Shown one piece after another: positions 1-10,451 of a stretch of 64,000 nt of DNA. The position numbers and the translations under genes were made by a program. The notes beneath the pieces were generated by a model. That model had not been told where the DNA came from, ran no database searches, and saw only the letters and a program-made list of their open reading frames with translations. Position 1 is the stretch's first letter, and every line of letters begins with the position of its first letter. Source of the stretch: Mycobacterium sp. (GTDB lineage Bacteria > Actinomycetota > Actinomycetes > Mycobacteriales > Mycobacteriaceae); contig JAOPWC010000185.1 of assembly GCA_025965895.1 (NCBI GenBank), forward strand, positions 1 to 64,000, read 5' to 3'.

Positions 1-458
1 ACCTCGGCGATGCGGGCGTCACCGCGGTCGGTCTTGTTGACCACCAGGATCACCGGCATGTCGGCGTTGAGCGCCTTGCGCAGCACGAAGCGGGTCTGGG
101 GGAGCGGGCCCTCGGAGGCGTCGACGAGCAGCACGATGCCGTCGACCATCGAGAGGCCGCGCTCGACCTCGCCACCGAAGTCGGCGTGGCCCGGGGTGTC
201 GATGATGTTGATGACCATCGGCTGGCCGCCGCCGGCGGGACCGGCGTAGTGCACCGCGGTGTTCTTCGCGAGGATCGTGATGCCCTTCTCGCGCTCGAGG
301 TCCATCGAGTCCATCACGCGGTCCTGGACCCCGCCCTCCTCCTGCTGGTGCTCGGTGTAGGCACCGGACTGCAGGAGCATCGCGTCGACCAGCGTCGTCT
401 TGCCATGGTCGACGTGGGCGATGATCGCGACGTTGCGGATGTCGTCACGGGTGGGCAT
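1..458 (-). CDS. typA: TypA/BipA ribosome-associated GTPase, N-terminal part (cut by window edge)
   Basis: The reading frame starts at the ATG complementary to 456-458 and runs open to the left edge, giving about 152 N-terminal residues. The translation factor GTPase motifs are visible: G1 AHVDHGKTT (residues 14-22), the switch-I region with REKGITI, G3 [14 protein letters not shown] and G4 NKTDR at the edge. This is the TypA/BipA/LepA-type G domain, and the starting sequence [20 protein letters not shown] is typical of TypA. TypA is a ribosome-binding GTPase used in stress growth and 50S assembly. In the mycobacteria I know, typA is not beside sdh1, which adds to the case that the left 4.3 kb is not from the same genome as the rest. 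Confidence 0.93.
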   Translation of the reverse strand, partial: MPTRDDIRNVAIIAHVDHGKTTLVDAMLLQSGAYTEHQQEEGGVQDRVMDSMDLEREKGITILAKNTAVHYAGPAGGGQPMVINIIDTPGHADFGGEVERGLSMVDGIVLLVDASEGPLPQTRFVLRKALNADMPVILVVNKTDRGDARIAE

Positions 459-551
459 GGGGGAACTCCGATGGCTCGGCAGGGGTCAGAAAGATGACTG
501 CCGAGCGGGGCACGGCGTTCCCCAGTCTACGTGCGGCCCGCAGGCCGCCCT

Positions 552-758
552 CTACTCCAGCCGGAAGCCGACCTTCAGGCTCACCTGGAAGGCCGAGACC
601 TCGCCGTCCTGGACCTGGCCGCGGATCTCGGTCGCCTCGAACCACTCCACGTTGCGGACGGTCCGGGAGACCCGGGCGATGCCGTTGCGGATGGCCTGCT
701 GCACCGACTCGGGCGACGACCCGACGACCTCGGTGACGCGGTAGACGTGGTCACTCAC
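552..758 (-). CDS. Dodecin (flavin-storage protein)
   Basis: A 68-residue protein of the normal dodecin length. It has the family start YRVTEVVGSSPESVQQAI, the flavin-stacking tryptophan in VEWFEATEIRGQ (W39) and the C-terminal strand QVSLKVGFRLE. Dodecins assemble as hollow dodecamers that bind and quench riboflavin, FMN or FAD, or CoA in some mycobacterial members. It lies upstream of and in the same orientation as typA, about 90 bases away. Identification is by whole-length family resemblance. Confidence 0.93.
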   Translation of the reverse strand: MSDHVYRVTEVVGSSPESVQQAIRNGIARVSRTVRNVEWFEATEIRGQVQDGEVSAFQVSLKVGFRLE

Positions 759-860
759 GTGGCACTCCCCTTCGACGTGTGGTTCCGCAGGATGACACGA
801 CCCGGGACGTCCGGGTGCTTTACCTCCCGGCCGGGTTCATGATGGGCTCCTGTCCGCCGA

Positions 861-876
861 TGTGACGTGCGCCACA
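861..876. promoter_or_regulatory. CRP-like site 1 upstream of sdh cluster
   Basis: TGTGACGTGCGCCACA, that is TGTGA-N6-CCACA, one base away from the CRP/FNR-family consensus TGTGA-N6-TCACA. It lies 76 bases before the ATG of the Rv0250c-like gene and 58 bases before an identical-architecture second site. Regulation by a cAMP-receptor type protein is inferred. Confidence 0.5.
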
Positions 877-918
877 CGCCATCGGCGGTCGGTCCATGGT
901 GAAGTTGCCCGGTCCTGG

Positions 919-934
919 TGTGACCGAGGCCACA
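919..934. promoter_or_regulatory. CRP-like site 2 upstream of sdh cluster
   Basis: TGTGACCGAGGCCACA, again TGTGA-N6-CCACA, just upstream of the Shine-Dalgarno GGAGG (939-943) of the Rv0250c-like gene. The repeated architecture makes chance less likely. A site this close to the start codon would be expected to block rather than activate transcription, unless the promoter is leaderless or lies elsewhere. Confidence 0.5.
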
Positions 935-951
935 GTGCGGAGGTGAGGGGC

Positions 952-1230
952 ATGCCCTTGCAGGAGGACGTCGCGGCGGCCCGGCGGGCCGTGCTGGATC
1001 TCGAACGGGCCACGGCGGCGGTGAGCCGCCACTACGACGACACGATCGACGTACGCCGGCTCAAAGCCGACGTCGCCCGCCTCAGCGGAGACCTCGACCT
1101 GCTGTGCGGGGCGAGACCCTCCTCGCCGCCGCCGACCCTCGAGGTCATCGACGACAGCGAGTACTCCCACGACTTCTGGATGGACGCCGAGGACGAGGGA
1201 CTGGGGTCCTCGAGGCATCGCGCTCCCTGA
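952..1230 (+). CDS. Rv0250c-like small conserved protein
   Basis: A 92-residue protein with start ATG 952, chosen because GGAGG (939-943) lies 8 bases upstream. An earlier in-frame start at 862 would overlap the CRP-like sites. The C-terminal part, VIDDSEYSHDFWMDAEDEG, matches the EY-x-x-(E/D)FW-x-D-x-(D/E)DEG ending I recall for mycobacterial Rv0250c, which also precedes the succinate dehydrogenase 1 genes. The N-terminal half is predicted helical. Function is unknown. The conserved position immediately before the sdh1 membrane anchor suggests co-transcription and a link to this complex, but nothing in the sequence shows the role. Confidence 0.75.
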   Translation: MPLQEDVAAARRAVLDLERATAAVSRHYDDTIDVRRLKADVARLSGDLDLLCGARPSSPPPTLEVIDDSEYSHDFWMDAEDEGLGSSRHRAP

Positions 1231-1263
1231 TCCCCTGTCCCCGACGAACGGACACCAGCTCGT

Positions 1264-2067
1264 ATGACGACGACCGTCCCTGCCCCGGCAGGCACCGGCG
1301 CCCCCGGTCGCGCCACCATCGCGGCCCGCACCCTGCGCACCGACCGCTGGTGGGTCCAGCCGGCGATCACCGTCGGTGTCCTCGTGGCCTTCATCGTCTA
1401 CTCGACGATCCGGGCGTTCGAGAACGCCAACTACTACGTCGAGCCGTACATCTCGCCGTTCTATTCGCCCTGCATCACGACCGCGTGCCAGGGCGACACG
1501 TTCCCCAAGCTGTTCAGCGGGCCGTCGTTCCTGACGCCGGCGCTCTACATCCTCATCGTCCCGCTCGGGTTCCGGCTCACCTGCTACTACTACCGGAAGG
1601 CCTACTACCGGTCGTTCTGGCTGTCACCGCCGGCCTGCGCGGTCGCCGAGCCGCGGGCCGGCTACTCCGGCGAGACCCGGTTCCCGCTGGTCTTCCAGAA
1701 CGTGCACCGCTACTTCTTCCTGCTGGGCCTGGTCTTCAACGCGATCCTCACGTACGACGCGGTCCTGTCCTTCCGCGACCACGAGGGCCGGTGGGGCCAC
1801 ATGGGCCTCGGCACCCTCGTGCTGCTGGCCAACGCGACGCTGCTCTGGCTCTACTCGCTGTCCTGCCACTCGTGCCGGCACATCGTCGGCGGCCGGCTCA
1901 ACAACTTCTCCCGGCACCCGATGCGGTACCGGTTCTGGACGCTCGTGTCGAAGCTGAACGCCCGGCACATGCAGTTCGCCTGGGTGTCGCTGTTCGGTGT
2001 GGCGCTGACCGACCTCTACGTGCGGCTGCTCGCCACCGGCACGATCACCGACCTCCGGTTCTTCTGA
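1264..2067 (+). CDS. sdhC: Succinate dehydrogenase 1 membrane anchor subunit (Rv0249c-like)
   Basis: A 267-residue integral membrane protein with five evident hydrophobic segments: about residues 34-54, 90-110, 150-170, 178-198 and 235-255. Histidines in SCHSCRHIVGG (fourth segment region) and near the other helices are candidate haem ligands. The length fits Rv0249c (about 270 aa), a single-polypeptide anchor distinct from the usual SdhC/SdhD pair. It would carry electrons from the iron-sulfur subunit to menaquinone. It is followed after 32 bases by the flavoprotein gene, so a single operon is likely. The ATG has only a weak ribosome site. Confidence 0.85.
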   Translation: MTTTVPAPAGTGAPGRATIAARTLRTDRWWVQPAITVGVLVAFIVYSTIRAFENANYYVEPYISPFYSPCITTACQGDTFPKLFSGPSFLTPALYILIVPLGFRLTCYYYRKAYYRSFWLSPPACAVAEPRAGYSGETRFPLVFQNVHRYFFLLGLVFNAILTYDAVLSFRDHEGRWGHMGLGTLVLLANATLLWLYSLSCHSCRHIVGGRLNNFSRHPMRYRFWTLVSKLNARHMQFAWVSLFGVALTDLYVRLLATGTITDLRFF

Positions 2068-2099
2068 CACCTCCCACGACAGGACAAAGGTTTCCGCTG

Positions 2100-3902
2100 A
2101 TGGCTGAGCTCGAACGCCACCACTACGACGTCGTCGTCATCGGCGCCGGAGGGGCGGGTCTGCGCGCTGCCATCGAGGCGCAGGCGTCCGGCGCCCGCGT
2201 CGCCGTGGTCTGCAAGTCCCTGCTGGGCAAGGCCCACACGGTCATGGCGGAGGGCGGGATCGCCGCCGCGATGGCCAACGTCTACCCCGAGGACAACTGG
2301 CAGGTGCACTTCCGCGACACCATGCGCGGCGGGAAGATGCTCAACCACTGGCGGATGGCCCAGCTCCACGCCCAGGAGGCACCGGACCGGGTCCGCGAGC
2401 TCGAGGACTGGGGCGCCCTGTTCGACCGCACCCCGGCCGGCCTGATCTCGCAGCGCGACTTCGGCGGGCACCGCTACGCCCGGCTCGCCCATGTCGGCGA
2501 CCGCACCGGCCTGGAGCTCATCCGCACGCTGCAGCAGCGGGTCGTGGCGCTGGGCATCGACGTGTTCATGGAGTGCACGGTCACCCGCCTCATGACCGGC
2601 CCGGACGGCATCACCGGCGCCTTCGGCTACTGGCGGGAGTCCGGCCGGTTCATCTCCTGGCAGGCGCCCTCGGTGGTGCTGGCCACCGGCGGCATCGGCA
2701 AGTCCTACAAGGTCACGTCGAACTCCTGGGAGTACACCGGCGACGGGCACAGCCTGGCCCTGCAGGCCGGCGCGACGCTGGTCAACATGGAGTTCGTCCA
2801 GTTCCACCCGACAGGCATGGTCTGTCCTCCGTCGGTGCGCGGGATCCTGGTCACCGAGAGCGTGCGCGGCGACGGCGGGGTCCTCAAGAACTCCGAGGGC
2901 ACGCGCTTCATGTTCGACTACATCCCGGAGTACTTCCGCAAGGAGACGGCCGACACGATCGAGGAGGCCGACCGCTGGTACGACGACAAGCGCAACAACC
3001 GGCGGCCCCCGGAGCTGCTCCCCCGTGACGAGGTGGCCAGGGCCATCAACTCGGAGGTCAAGGCCGGCCGCGGGACCGAGCACGGCGGTGTCTACCTCGA
3101 CATCGCGTCCCGCCGGTCCAAGGAGTACATCCTCAAGCGGCTGCCCTCGATGTACCACCAGTTCATGGAGCTCGCCGAGGTCGACATCACGGCCGAGCCC
3201 ATGGAGGTCGGGCCGACCTGCCACTACGTGATGGGCGGCGTGGAGGTCGACCCCGACACCGCCGCGGCCAAGATCCCTGGCCTGTACGCCGCCGGCGAGG
3301 TGGCCGGCGGCATGCACGGCTCGAACCGGCTCGGCGGCAACTCGCTGTCGGACCTGCTCGTGTTCGGGCGCCGGGCCGGCGCATCGGCAGCGGCGTACGC
3401 GCAGGCGCACCCGGTGACGGCCGCGCAGCTCGACGACGACGCCGTCGCGGAGGCCGGGAAGGCCGCGCTGGCGCCGTTCGAGCGGGAGGGCGGCGAGAAC
3501 CCGTACACGATCCAGCACGACCTGCAGCAGACGATGAACGACCTCGTCGGGATCATCCGTACCGAGCCGGAGATGCGGGAGGCCCTGGACCGGATCGAGG
3601 AGCTGAAGAAGCGGGTGGCGAACCTCTCCGTCGAGGGGCACCGGCAGTACAACCCGGGCTGGCACCTCGCGCTCGACCTGCCGCACATGCTCAAGGTCTC
3701 CGAGTGCATCGCGAAGGCCGCCCTCGAGCGGCAGGAGAGCCGCGGCGGCCACACCCGCGACGACTTCCCCGGGCCGACGCCCGAGTGGGGCGCGCTCAAC
3801 GTGATCTGCAGCGAGCACGACGGTTCGATCAGCCTCCTGCGGCAGCCGCTGCCGCAGATGCCCGAGGATCTCGCCACCCTGTTCGAGGAGACGCCGGCAT
3901 GA
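2100..3902 (+). CDS. sdhA: Succinate dehydrogenase 1 flavoprotein subunit
   Basis: A 600-residue FAD subunit that oxidises succinate to fumarate. Visible motifs are the dinucleotide fold GAGGAG (residues 15-20), the FAD-linking histidine in KAHTVMAEGG (H46), FHPTGM (H236), the active-site arginine in LPRDEVARAI (R309), CHYVMGG (H375) and the C-terminal GLYAAGE...GSNRLGGNSLSDLLVFGRRAG. The ATG at 2100 is chosen because the family begins there and an AAAGG lies upstream; the frame is open for about 1 kb further upstream but that part is non-coding shadow. Mycobacterial orthologues I recall are about 646 residues. This one is shorter, missing for example a loop before the CTVTRL strand. Its stop overlaps the sdhB start as ATGA. 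Confidence 0.95.
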   Translation: MAELERHHYDVVVIGAGGAGLRAAIEAQASGARVAVVCKSLLGKAHTVMAEGGIAAAMANVYPEDNWQVHFRDTMRGGKMLNHWRMAQLHAQEAPDRVRELEDWGALFDRTPAGLISQRDFGGHRYARLAHVGDRTGLELIRTLQQRVVALGIDVFMECTVTRLMTGPDGITGAFGYWRESGRFISWQAPSVVLATGGIGKSYKVTSNSWEYTGDGHSLALQAGATLVNMEFVQFHPTGMVCPPSVRGILVTESVRGDGGVLKNSEGTRFMFDYIPEYFRKETADTIEEADRWYDDKRNNRRPPELLPRDEVARAINSEVKAGRGTEHGGVYLDIASRRSKEYILKRLPSMYHQFMELAEVDITAEPMEVGPTCHYVMGGVEVDPDTAAAKIPGLYAAGEVAGGMHGSNRLGGNSLSDLLVFGRRAGASAAAYAQAHPVTAAQLDDDAVAEAGKAALAPFEREGGENPYTIQHDLQQTMNDLVGIIRTEPEMREALDRIEELKKRVANLSVEGHRQYNPGWHLALDLPHMLKVSECIAKAALERQESRGGHTRDDFPGPTPEWGALNVICSEHDGSISLLRQPLPQMPEDLATLFEETPA

Positions 3903-4645
3903 CGTACGACGCGAAGCTGCGGGTCTGGCGCGGGGACGCCGACGGCGGGGAGCTGCGGAACTTCACGGTCGAGGCGAACGACGGCGAGGTCGTCCTCGAC
4001 GTCATCCACCGGCTGCAGGCCACCCAGGCCGGGGATCTCGCGGTGCGGTGGAACTGCAAGGCCGGCAAGTGTGGCTCGTGCTCTGCGGAGGTCAACGGAC
4101 GGCCCAGGCTGATGTGCATGACCCGGATGTCGACGTTCGGCGAGGACGAGGTCGTCACCGTGACGCCGCTGCGGGCGTTCCCGGTGATCCGTGACCTGGT
4201 CACCGACGTGTCCTTCAACTACGAGAAGGCCAGGGAGATCCCGTCGTTCACGCCTCCCAAGGAGCTGCAGCCGGGCGAGTACCGGATGATGCAGGAGGAC
4301 GTCAACCGCTCGCAGGAGTTCCGCAAATGCATCGAATGCTTCTTGTGTCAGAACACCTGCCACGTGATCCGTGACCACGAGGAGAACAAGAAGGAGTTCG
4401 CCGGGCCGCGCTATCTCATGCGCATCGCCGAGCTCGAAATGCACCCCCTGGACACTCTGGACCGCCGCGAGCTGGCGCAGGAAAAGGAAGGCCTCGGGTA
4501 CTGCAACATCACCAAGTGCTGCACCGAGGTGTGCCCGGAGCACATCAAGATCACTGACAACGCGCTGATTCCGTTGAAGGAACGCGTGGTCGACCGCAAG
4601 TACGACCCGGTGGTGTGGTTGGGCAACAAGCTGTTCCACCGATGA
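3899..4645 (+). CDS. sdhB: Succinate dehydrogenase 1 iron-sulfur subunit, mosaic codon use
   Basis: A 248-residue protein, the same length as Rv0247c. The [2Fe-2S] cysteines are C53, C58, C61 and C73. The second domain has C144-x2-C147-x2-C150-x3-C154 and C202...C207-C208-x3-C212-P for the [4Fe-4S]/[3Fe-4S] clusters. The start ATG overlaps the sdhA TGA (ATGA), implying translational coupling. By hand count codons 1-142 contain six A/T-ending codons, no GAA and no TTG. Codons 143-248 contain thirteen A/T-ending codons, five GAA and three TTG. The 3' third therefore reads as mycobacterial and the 5' part like the left-end genes. The TGA stop also begins the downstream repeat array. Confidence 0.95.
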   Translation: MTYDAKLRVWRGDADGGELRNFTVEANDGEVVLDVIHRLQATQAGDLAVRWNCKAGKCGSCSAEVNGRPRLMCMTRMSTFGEDEVVTVTPLRAFPVIRDLVTDVSFNYEKAREIPSFTPPKELQPGEYRMMQEDVNRSQEFRKCIECFLCQNTCHVIRDHEENKKEFAGPRYLMRIAELEMHPLDTLDRRELAQEKEGLGYCNITKCCTEVCPEHIKITDNALIPLKERVVDRKYDPVVWLGNKLFHR

Positions 4646-4773
4646 GCGCTTACGCGAAGAGCAAAAGCTACCGATGAGCGCTCGCGCGAAGAGCAAAAGC
4701 CACCGATGAGCGCTTGCGCGAAGAGCAAAAGCCACCGATGAGCGCTCGCGCGAAGAGCAAAAGTCACCGTTAG
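4642..4773 (+). repeat. Four 32-bp tandem repeats forming a chain of ATGA-overlapping 11-codon ORFs
   Basis: Four copies of a 32-base unit start exactly at the sdhB stop. Each unit carries an ORF of 36 bases (4642-4677, 4674-4709, 4706-4741, 4738-4773) whose ATG overlaps the previous TGA as ATGA; the last ends in TAG. Predicted peptides are MSAYAKSKSYR, MSARAKSKSHR, MSACAKSKSHR and MSARAKSKSHR. The sdhB C-terminus HR-stop is in phase with the unit end. The architecture recalls mycobacterial interspersed repetitive units, whose small ORFs overlap neighbouring start and stop codons, but the unit sequence is not one I recognise. Whether the peptides are made is unknown. Confidence 0.9.
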
Positions 4774-4787
4774 CCCGCAGCCGAAGC

Positions 4788-7426
<2,639 letters not shown>

Positions 7427-7436
7427 GGTCACGAGT

Positions 7437-7483
7437 AGACGTAACGGCCCCGCATGCGCAAGCGTGTCGGGGCCGTTACGTCT
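7437..7483. terminator. Hairpin terminator after fadE5
   Basis: AGACGTAACGGCCCCG (7437-7452) and CGGGGCCGTTACGTCT (7468-7483) form a perfect 16-bp stem with a 15-base loop, 10 bases after the fadE5 stop. There is no U tract, which is usual for mycobacterial hairpins. It can act in either orientation. Confidence 0.7.
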
Positions 7484-7501
7484 CCTGGCCCGAAAAGAGT
7501 T

Positions 7502-7536
7502 GACCGCCGCTGGCCCCCCTCTTGCCAGCGGCGGTC
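7502..7536. terminator. Second hairpin between convergent fadE5 and fadA2
   Basis: GACCGCCGCTGGC (7502-7514) pairs perfectly with GCCAGCGGCGGTC (7524-7536) across a 9-base loop. With the hairpin at 7437-7483 it gives two stable structures between the convergent genes, perhaps one per direction. The remaining 7537-7677 shows no gene. Confidence 0.6.
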
Positions 7537-7677
7537 GATCTCGCGGCTGAAGGATCACAACCGCAACGTGGATGCCCCGTGTCGACGTCGGGTCGGGGGG
7601 TCAGACGGCAACACGGGGCTACACGTTTATCGGCCGACCGGACGGACCCGTTACAGCGCGTTGCGCCGAATTCTTGA

Positions 7678-8991
7678 TCAGGCTTCGAGGATCGCGGCGA
7701 CGCCCTGGCCGCCGGCGGCGCAGATCGAAATCAGCCCGCGCACCGTGCCATTTCCGCTGCCGCCCGTCTCCTTCTTCTTCTCCGCCAACTGCTTTGCCAA
7801 CTGCGCGACGATGCGCCCGCCCGTCGCCGCGAACGGATGACCGGCCGCGATCGACGATCCGTTGACGTTGAGCCTGGACCGGTCGATCGATCCGAGCGCA
7901 GCGCCCAGGCCCAGTCGCTCCTTGCAGTACTCCTCGGACTCCCACGCCTGCAGGTGGCACAGCACCACCGATGCGAACGCCTCGTGGATCTCGTAGAAAT
8001 CGAAGTCCTGCAGGCTCAGCCCATTGCGGGCCAGAAGACGCGGCACCGCGTACGTCGGCGCCATCAGCAACCCGTCGGCGCCGTTGACGTAATCGACGGC
8101 GGCGGTCTCTGCGTCGACGAAGTACGCCAGGGGTTCCAGCGACCGCTCGGCGGCCCACTCTTCGCTGGAGAGCAGCGCGACGGATGCGCCGTCAGTCAGC
8201 GGCGTCGAGTTCCCGGCCGTCATCGTCGCGTCGCCTGCCTTGACGCCGAACACCGGCTTCAGTTTCGCCAGCTTCTCGGCGGAGGAGTCGGGCCGCAGGT
8301 TGCTGTCGCGGTAAAGGCCCAAGAACGGTGTCACCAGATCGTCGAAGAAGCCGCGGTCGTACGCCGCGCTCATGTTGCGATGGCTAGCCGCCGCGAGCTC
8401 GTCCTGGTCGATCCGCTTGATCCCCATCTCCTTCGCGGTGATCGCGGCGTGCTCGCCCATCGACAGGCCGGTACGCGGCTCGCTGTTCGCCGGAATCTCG
8501 ATGCCCAGCGAGGCGGGAAGCTGGCCGAGCAGCTTCAGCCGCTCGACGTTGGATTTCGACCGGCGCAGCGACAGCAGCACCCGGCGCAGATTGTCGCCCA
8601 GACCGATCGGCGGATCCGATGTGGTGTCCGCGCCGCCCGCCGCCGCGACGTCGTAGCGGCCCCCGGCGATGCCGTCAGCGGCCGCGACCGTGGCCTGCAG
8701 CCCGGTGCCGCACGCCTGCTGAAGGTCGAATGCCGGCGTGTACGACGACAGCGCGCTTCCCAGCACGCTCTCGCGCGTCAGGTTGAAGTCGCGGCTGTGC
8801 TTGAGCACCGCGCCGCCGATCACCGCGCCCAGCTGCTCACCGGTCAAGTTGAAGCGATCGATCAAGCCGTCGAGCGCGGCCGTGAACATGTCCTGGTTTG
8901 ACGCCTCGGCGTACGAGCCATCGGATCGAGCGAACGGAATTCGGTTGCCGCCCAGCACTGCCACCCGTCGACCGGCTCTGCTATTCGCCAC
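7678..8991 (-). CDS. fadA2: Acetyl-CoA acyltransferase (thiolase) FadA2
   Basis: A 437-residue thiolase cleaving 3-ketoacyl-CoA in beta-oxidation. It shows the nucleophile region [10 protein letters not shown], the [13 protein letters not shown] and NSTPLTDGA segments, the histidine motif YEIHEAFAS, the [17 protein letters not shown] loop and the C-terminal cysteine in [12 protein letters not shown] at 8989-8991 is chosen because GGAGGCAAC precedes it and the length (437) fits Rv0243 (about 440). An upstream ATG at 9024 lies in the likely promoter. It is divergent from fabG4 and shares the region containing the palindrome at 9039-9054. Confidence 0.95.
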   Translation of the reverse strand: MANSRAGRRVAVLGGNRIPFARSDGSYAEASNQDMFTAALDGLIDRFNLTGEQLGAVIGGAVLKHSRDFNLTRESVLGSALSSYTPAFDLQQACGTGLQATVAAADGIAGGRYDVAAAGGADTTSDPPIGLGDNLRRVLLSLRRSKSNVERLKLLGQLPASLGIEIPANSEPRTGLSMGEHAAITAKEMGIKRIDQDELAAASHRNMSAAYDRGFFDDLVTPFLGLYRDSNLRPDSSAEKLAKLKPVFGVKAGDATMTAGNSTPLTDGASVALLSSEEWAAERSLEPLAYFVDAETAAVDYVNGADGLLMAPTYAVPRLLARNGLSLQDFDFYEIHEAFASVVLCHLQAWESEEYCKERLGLGAALGSIDRSRLNVNGSSIAAGHPFAATGGRIVAQLAKQLAEKKKETGGSGNGTVRGLISICAAGGQGVAAILEA

Positions 8992-9038
8992 GTTGCCTCC
9001 AGTGTTAGTCCCGATGGGACCCAATACTACCCACTGTT

Positions 9039-9054
9039 CTTACTCTGGAGTAAG
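9039..9054. promoter_or_regulatory. Palindromic operator CTTACTC-N2-GAGTAAG before fabG4
   Basis: CTTACTCTGGAGTAAG is a perfect 7-2-7 palindrome in the fadA2/fabG4 intergenic region, 44 bases before the fabG4 start. An otherwise identical palindrome with a different 2-base spacer lies before the tetR gene (11964-11979). Both are inferred to be the operator of that TetR regulator. Confidence 0.7.
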
Positions 9055-9097
9055 TTCGTGTGTGATACGCCAGTACCGCGACACGAAAGGCAGCTCC

Positions 9098-10450
9098 GTG
9101 GCTTCCGACCTCTACTCGCAAATCGTCAAATCCACGCCAGGGGCGTTTCTGGCCAAACAGCTGGGCATCCCGCAACCTGAGACGCTGCGACGTTATCGCC
9201 CGGGCGATCCGCCGCTGCCCGGGGCCCTGCTGGTCGGCGGCGAAGGCCGCGTGGTCGAACCGCTGAGAAGCGCGCTGGCCGAGGACTACGAGCTGGTTCG
9301 CAACAACCTCGGCGGACGCTGGGCCGACTCGTTCGGCGGGCTGGTGTTCGACGCGACCGGCATCACCAAACCGGAGGACCTGACCGCACTGCACGAGTTC
9401 TTCACGCCTCTGCTGCGCAACCTCACGGCGTCGGCCCGTGTCGCGGTCGTCGGCACCACACCCGCTGAGGCGGCCAGTGTCGACGAGCGCATCGCGCAGC
9501 GCGCGCTGGAGGGGTTCACGCGCTCGCTGGCCAAGGAGCTGCGCCGCGGCGCCACCGCGCAGCTGGTCTACCTGTCTCCCGGTGTGAAGCCGGCCGCGAC
9601 CGGCCTCGAGTCGACGATGCGGTTCATCCTGTCCGGCAAGTCGGCCTATGTGGACGGTCAGGTGTTCTACGTCGGTGCGGCCGATGCGACACCGCCCGCC
9701 GACTGGGACAAGCCGCTGGACGACAAGGTGGCGATCATCACCGGCGCGGCCCGCGGCATCGGGGCCTGCATCGCCGAGGTGTTCGCCCGCGACGGTGCCC
9801 GCGTGATCGCCGTCGACGTCGAGTCGGCGGCCGAACCGCTTGCGGAACTCGCCACCAGGCTCGGCGGGACCGCGCTGACCCTCGATGTCACCGCTGACGA
9901 TGCAGTCGACCGGATCGCCGAGCACCTGCGCGAGCACTACGCAGGCCGTGCCGACATCCTGGTCAACAACGCAGGCATCACCCGAGACAAGCTCCTCGTC
10001 AACATGGACGACGCCCGCTGGAACTCTGTGTTGGCCGTCAATCTGCTTGCCCCGAAACGGCTTACCGAAGGTCTGGTCGGCAACGGCTCGATGGGCGAAG
10101 GCGGCAGGGTCGTGGGCCTTTCGTCGATGGCAGGCATTGCCGGCAATCGCGGACAAACCAACTACGCCACGACGAAGGCCGGCATGATCGGCCTCACGCA
10201 GGCGCTGGCCCCGGTGCTGGCCGACAAGGGCATCACCATCAACGCCGTCGCCCCCGGTTTCATCGAGACGCAGATGACCGCCGCGATCCCGCTGGCCACC
10301 CGCGAGGTGGGCCGCCGGCTCAATTCGTTACTGCAGGGCGGCCAGCCGGTCGACGTGGCCGAGACCATCGCGTTCTTCGCGAACCCGGCGTCCAACGCGG
10401 TGACCGGCAACGTGATCCGGGTCTGCGGCCAAGCCATGATGGGGGCCTAG
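9098..10450 (+). CDS. fabG4: 3-ketoacyl-CoA/ACP reductase FabG4 (high-molecular-weight FabG)
   Basis: A 450-residue two-domain reductase. The N-terminal half (about 1-200) is the flavodoxin-like domain particular to FabG4. The C-terminal half is a classical SDR with NAD(H) motif TGAARGIG (about 217-224), NNAG, the [21 protein letters not shown] catalytic Y-x3-K segment and [22 protein letters not shown]. It is an NADH-dependent reductase of long-chain 3-ketoacyl-CoA. Start GTG 9098 is chosen by the GAAAGG upstream and by family length (454 in M. tuberculosis). The coding frame extends upstream into fadA2 antisense without meaning. htdX follows after 1 base. Confidence 0.96.
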   Translation: MASDLYSQIVKSTPGAFLAKQLGIPQPETLRRYRPGDPPLPGALLVGGEGRVVEPLRSALAEDYELVRNNLGGRWADSFGGLVFDATGITKPEDLTALHEFFTPLLRNLTASARVAVVGTTPAEAASVDERIAQRALEGFTRSLAKELRRGATAQLVYLSPGVKPAATGLESTMRFILSGKSAYVDGQVFYVGAADATPPADWDKPLDDKVAIITGAARGIGACIAEVFARDGARVIAVDVESAAEPLAELATRLGGTALTLDVTADDAVDRIAEHLREHYAGRADILVNNAGITRDKLLVNMDDARWNSVLAVNLLAPKRLTEGLVGNGSMGEGGRVVGLSSMAGIAGNRGQTNYATTKAGMIGLTQALAPVLADKGITINAVAPGFIETQMTAAIPLATREVGRRLNSLLQGGQPVDVAETIAFFANPASNAVTGNVIRVCGQAMMGA

Positions 10451-10451
10451 G

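Noticed and set aside
2016-3818. 600-codon open frame on the minus strand across sdhA
   Set aside because: It mirrors the G/C-rich third positions of sdhA, has no start site support and no recognisable domain; sdhA on the other strand has all family motifs.
4642-4773. CRISPR-like direct repeats
   Set aside because: The units are contiguous with no unique spacers, there are no cas genes, and the repeats are in phase with a stop codon.
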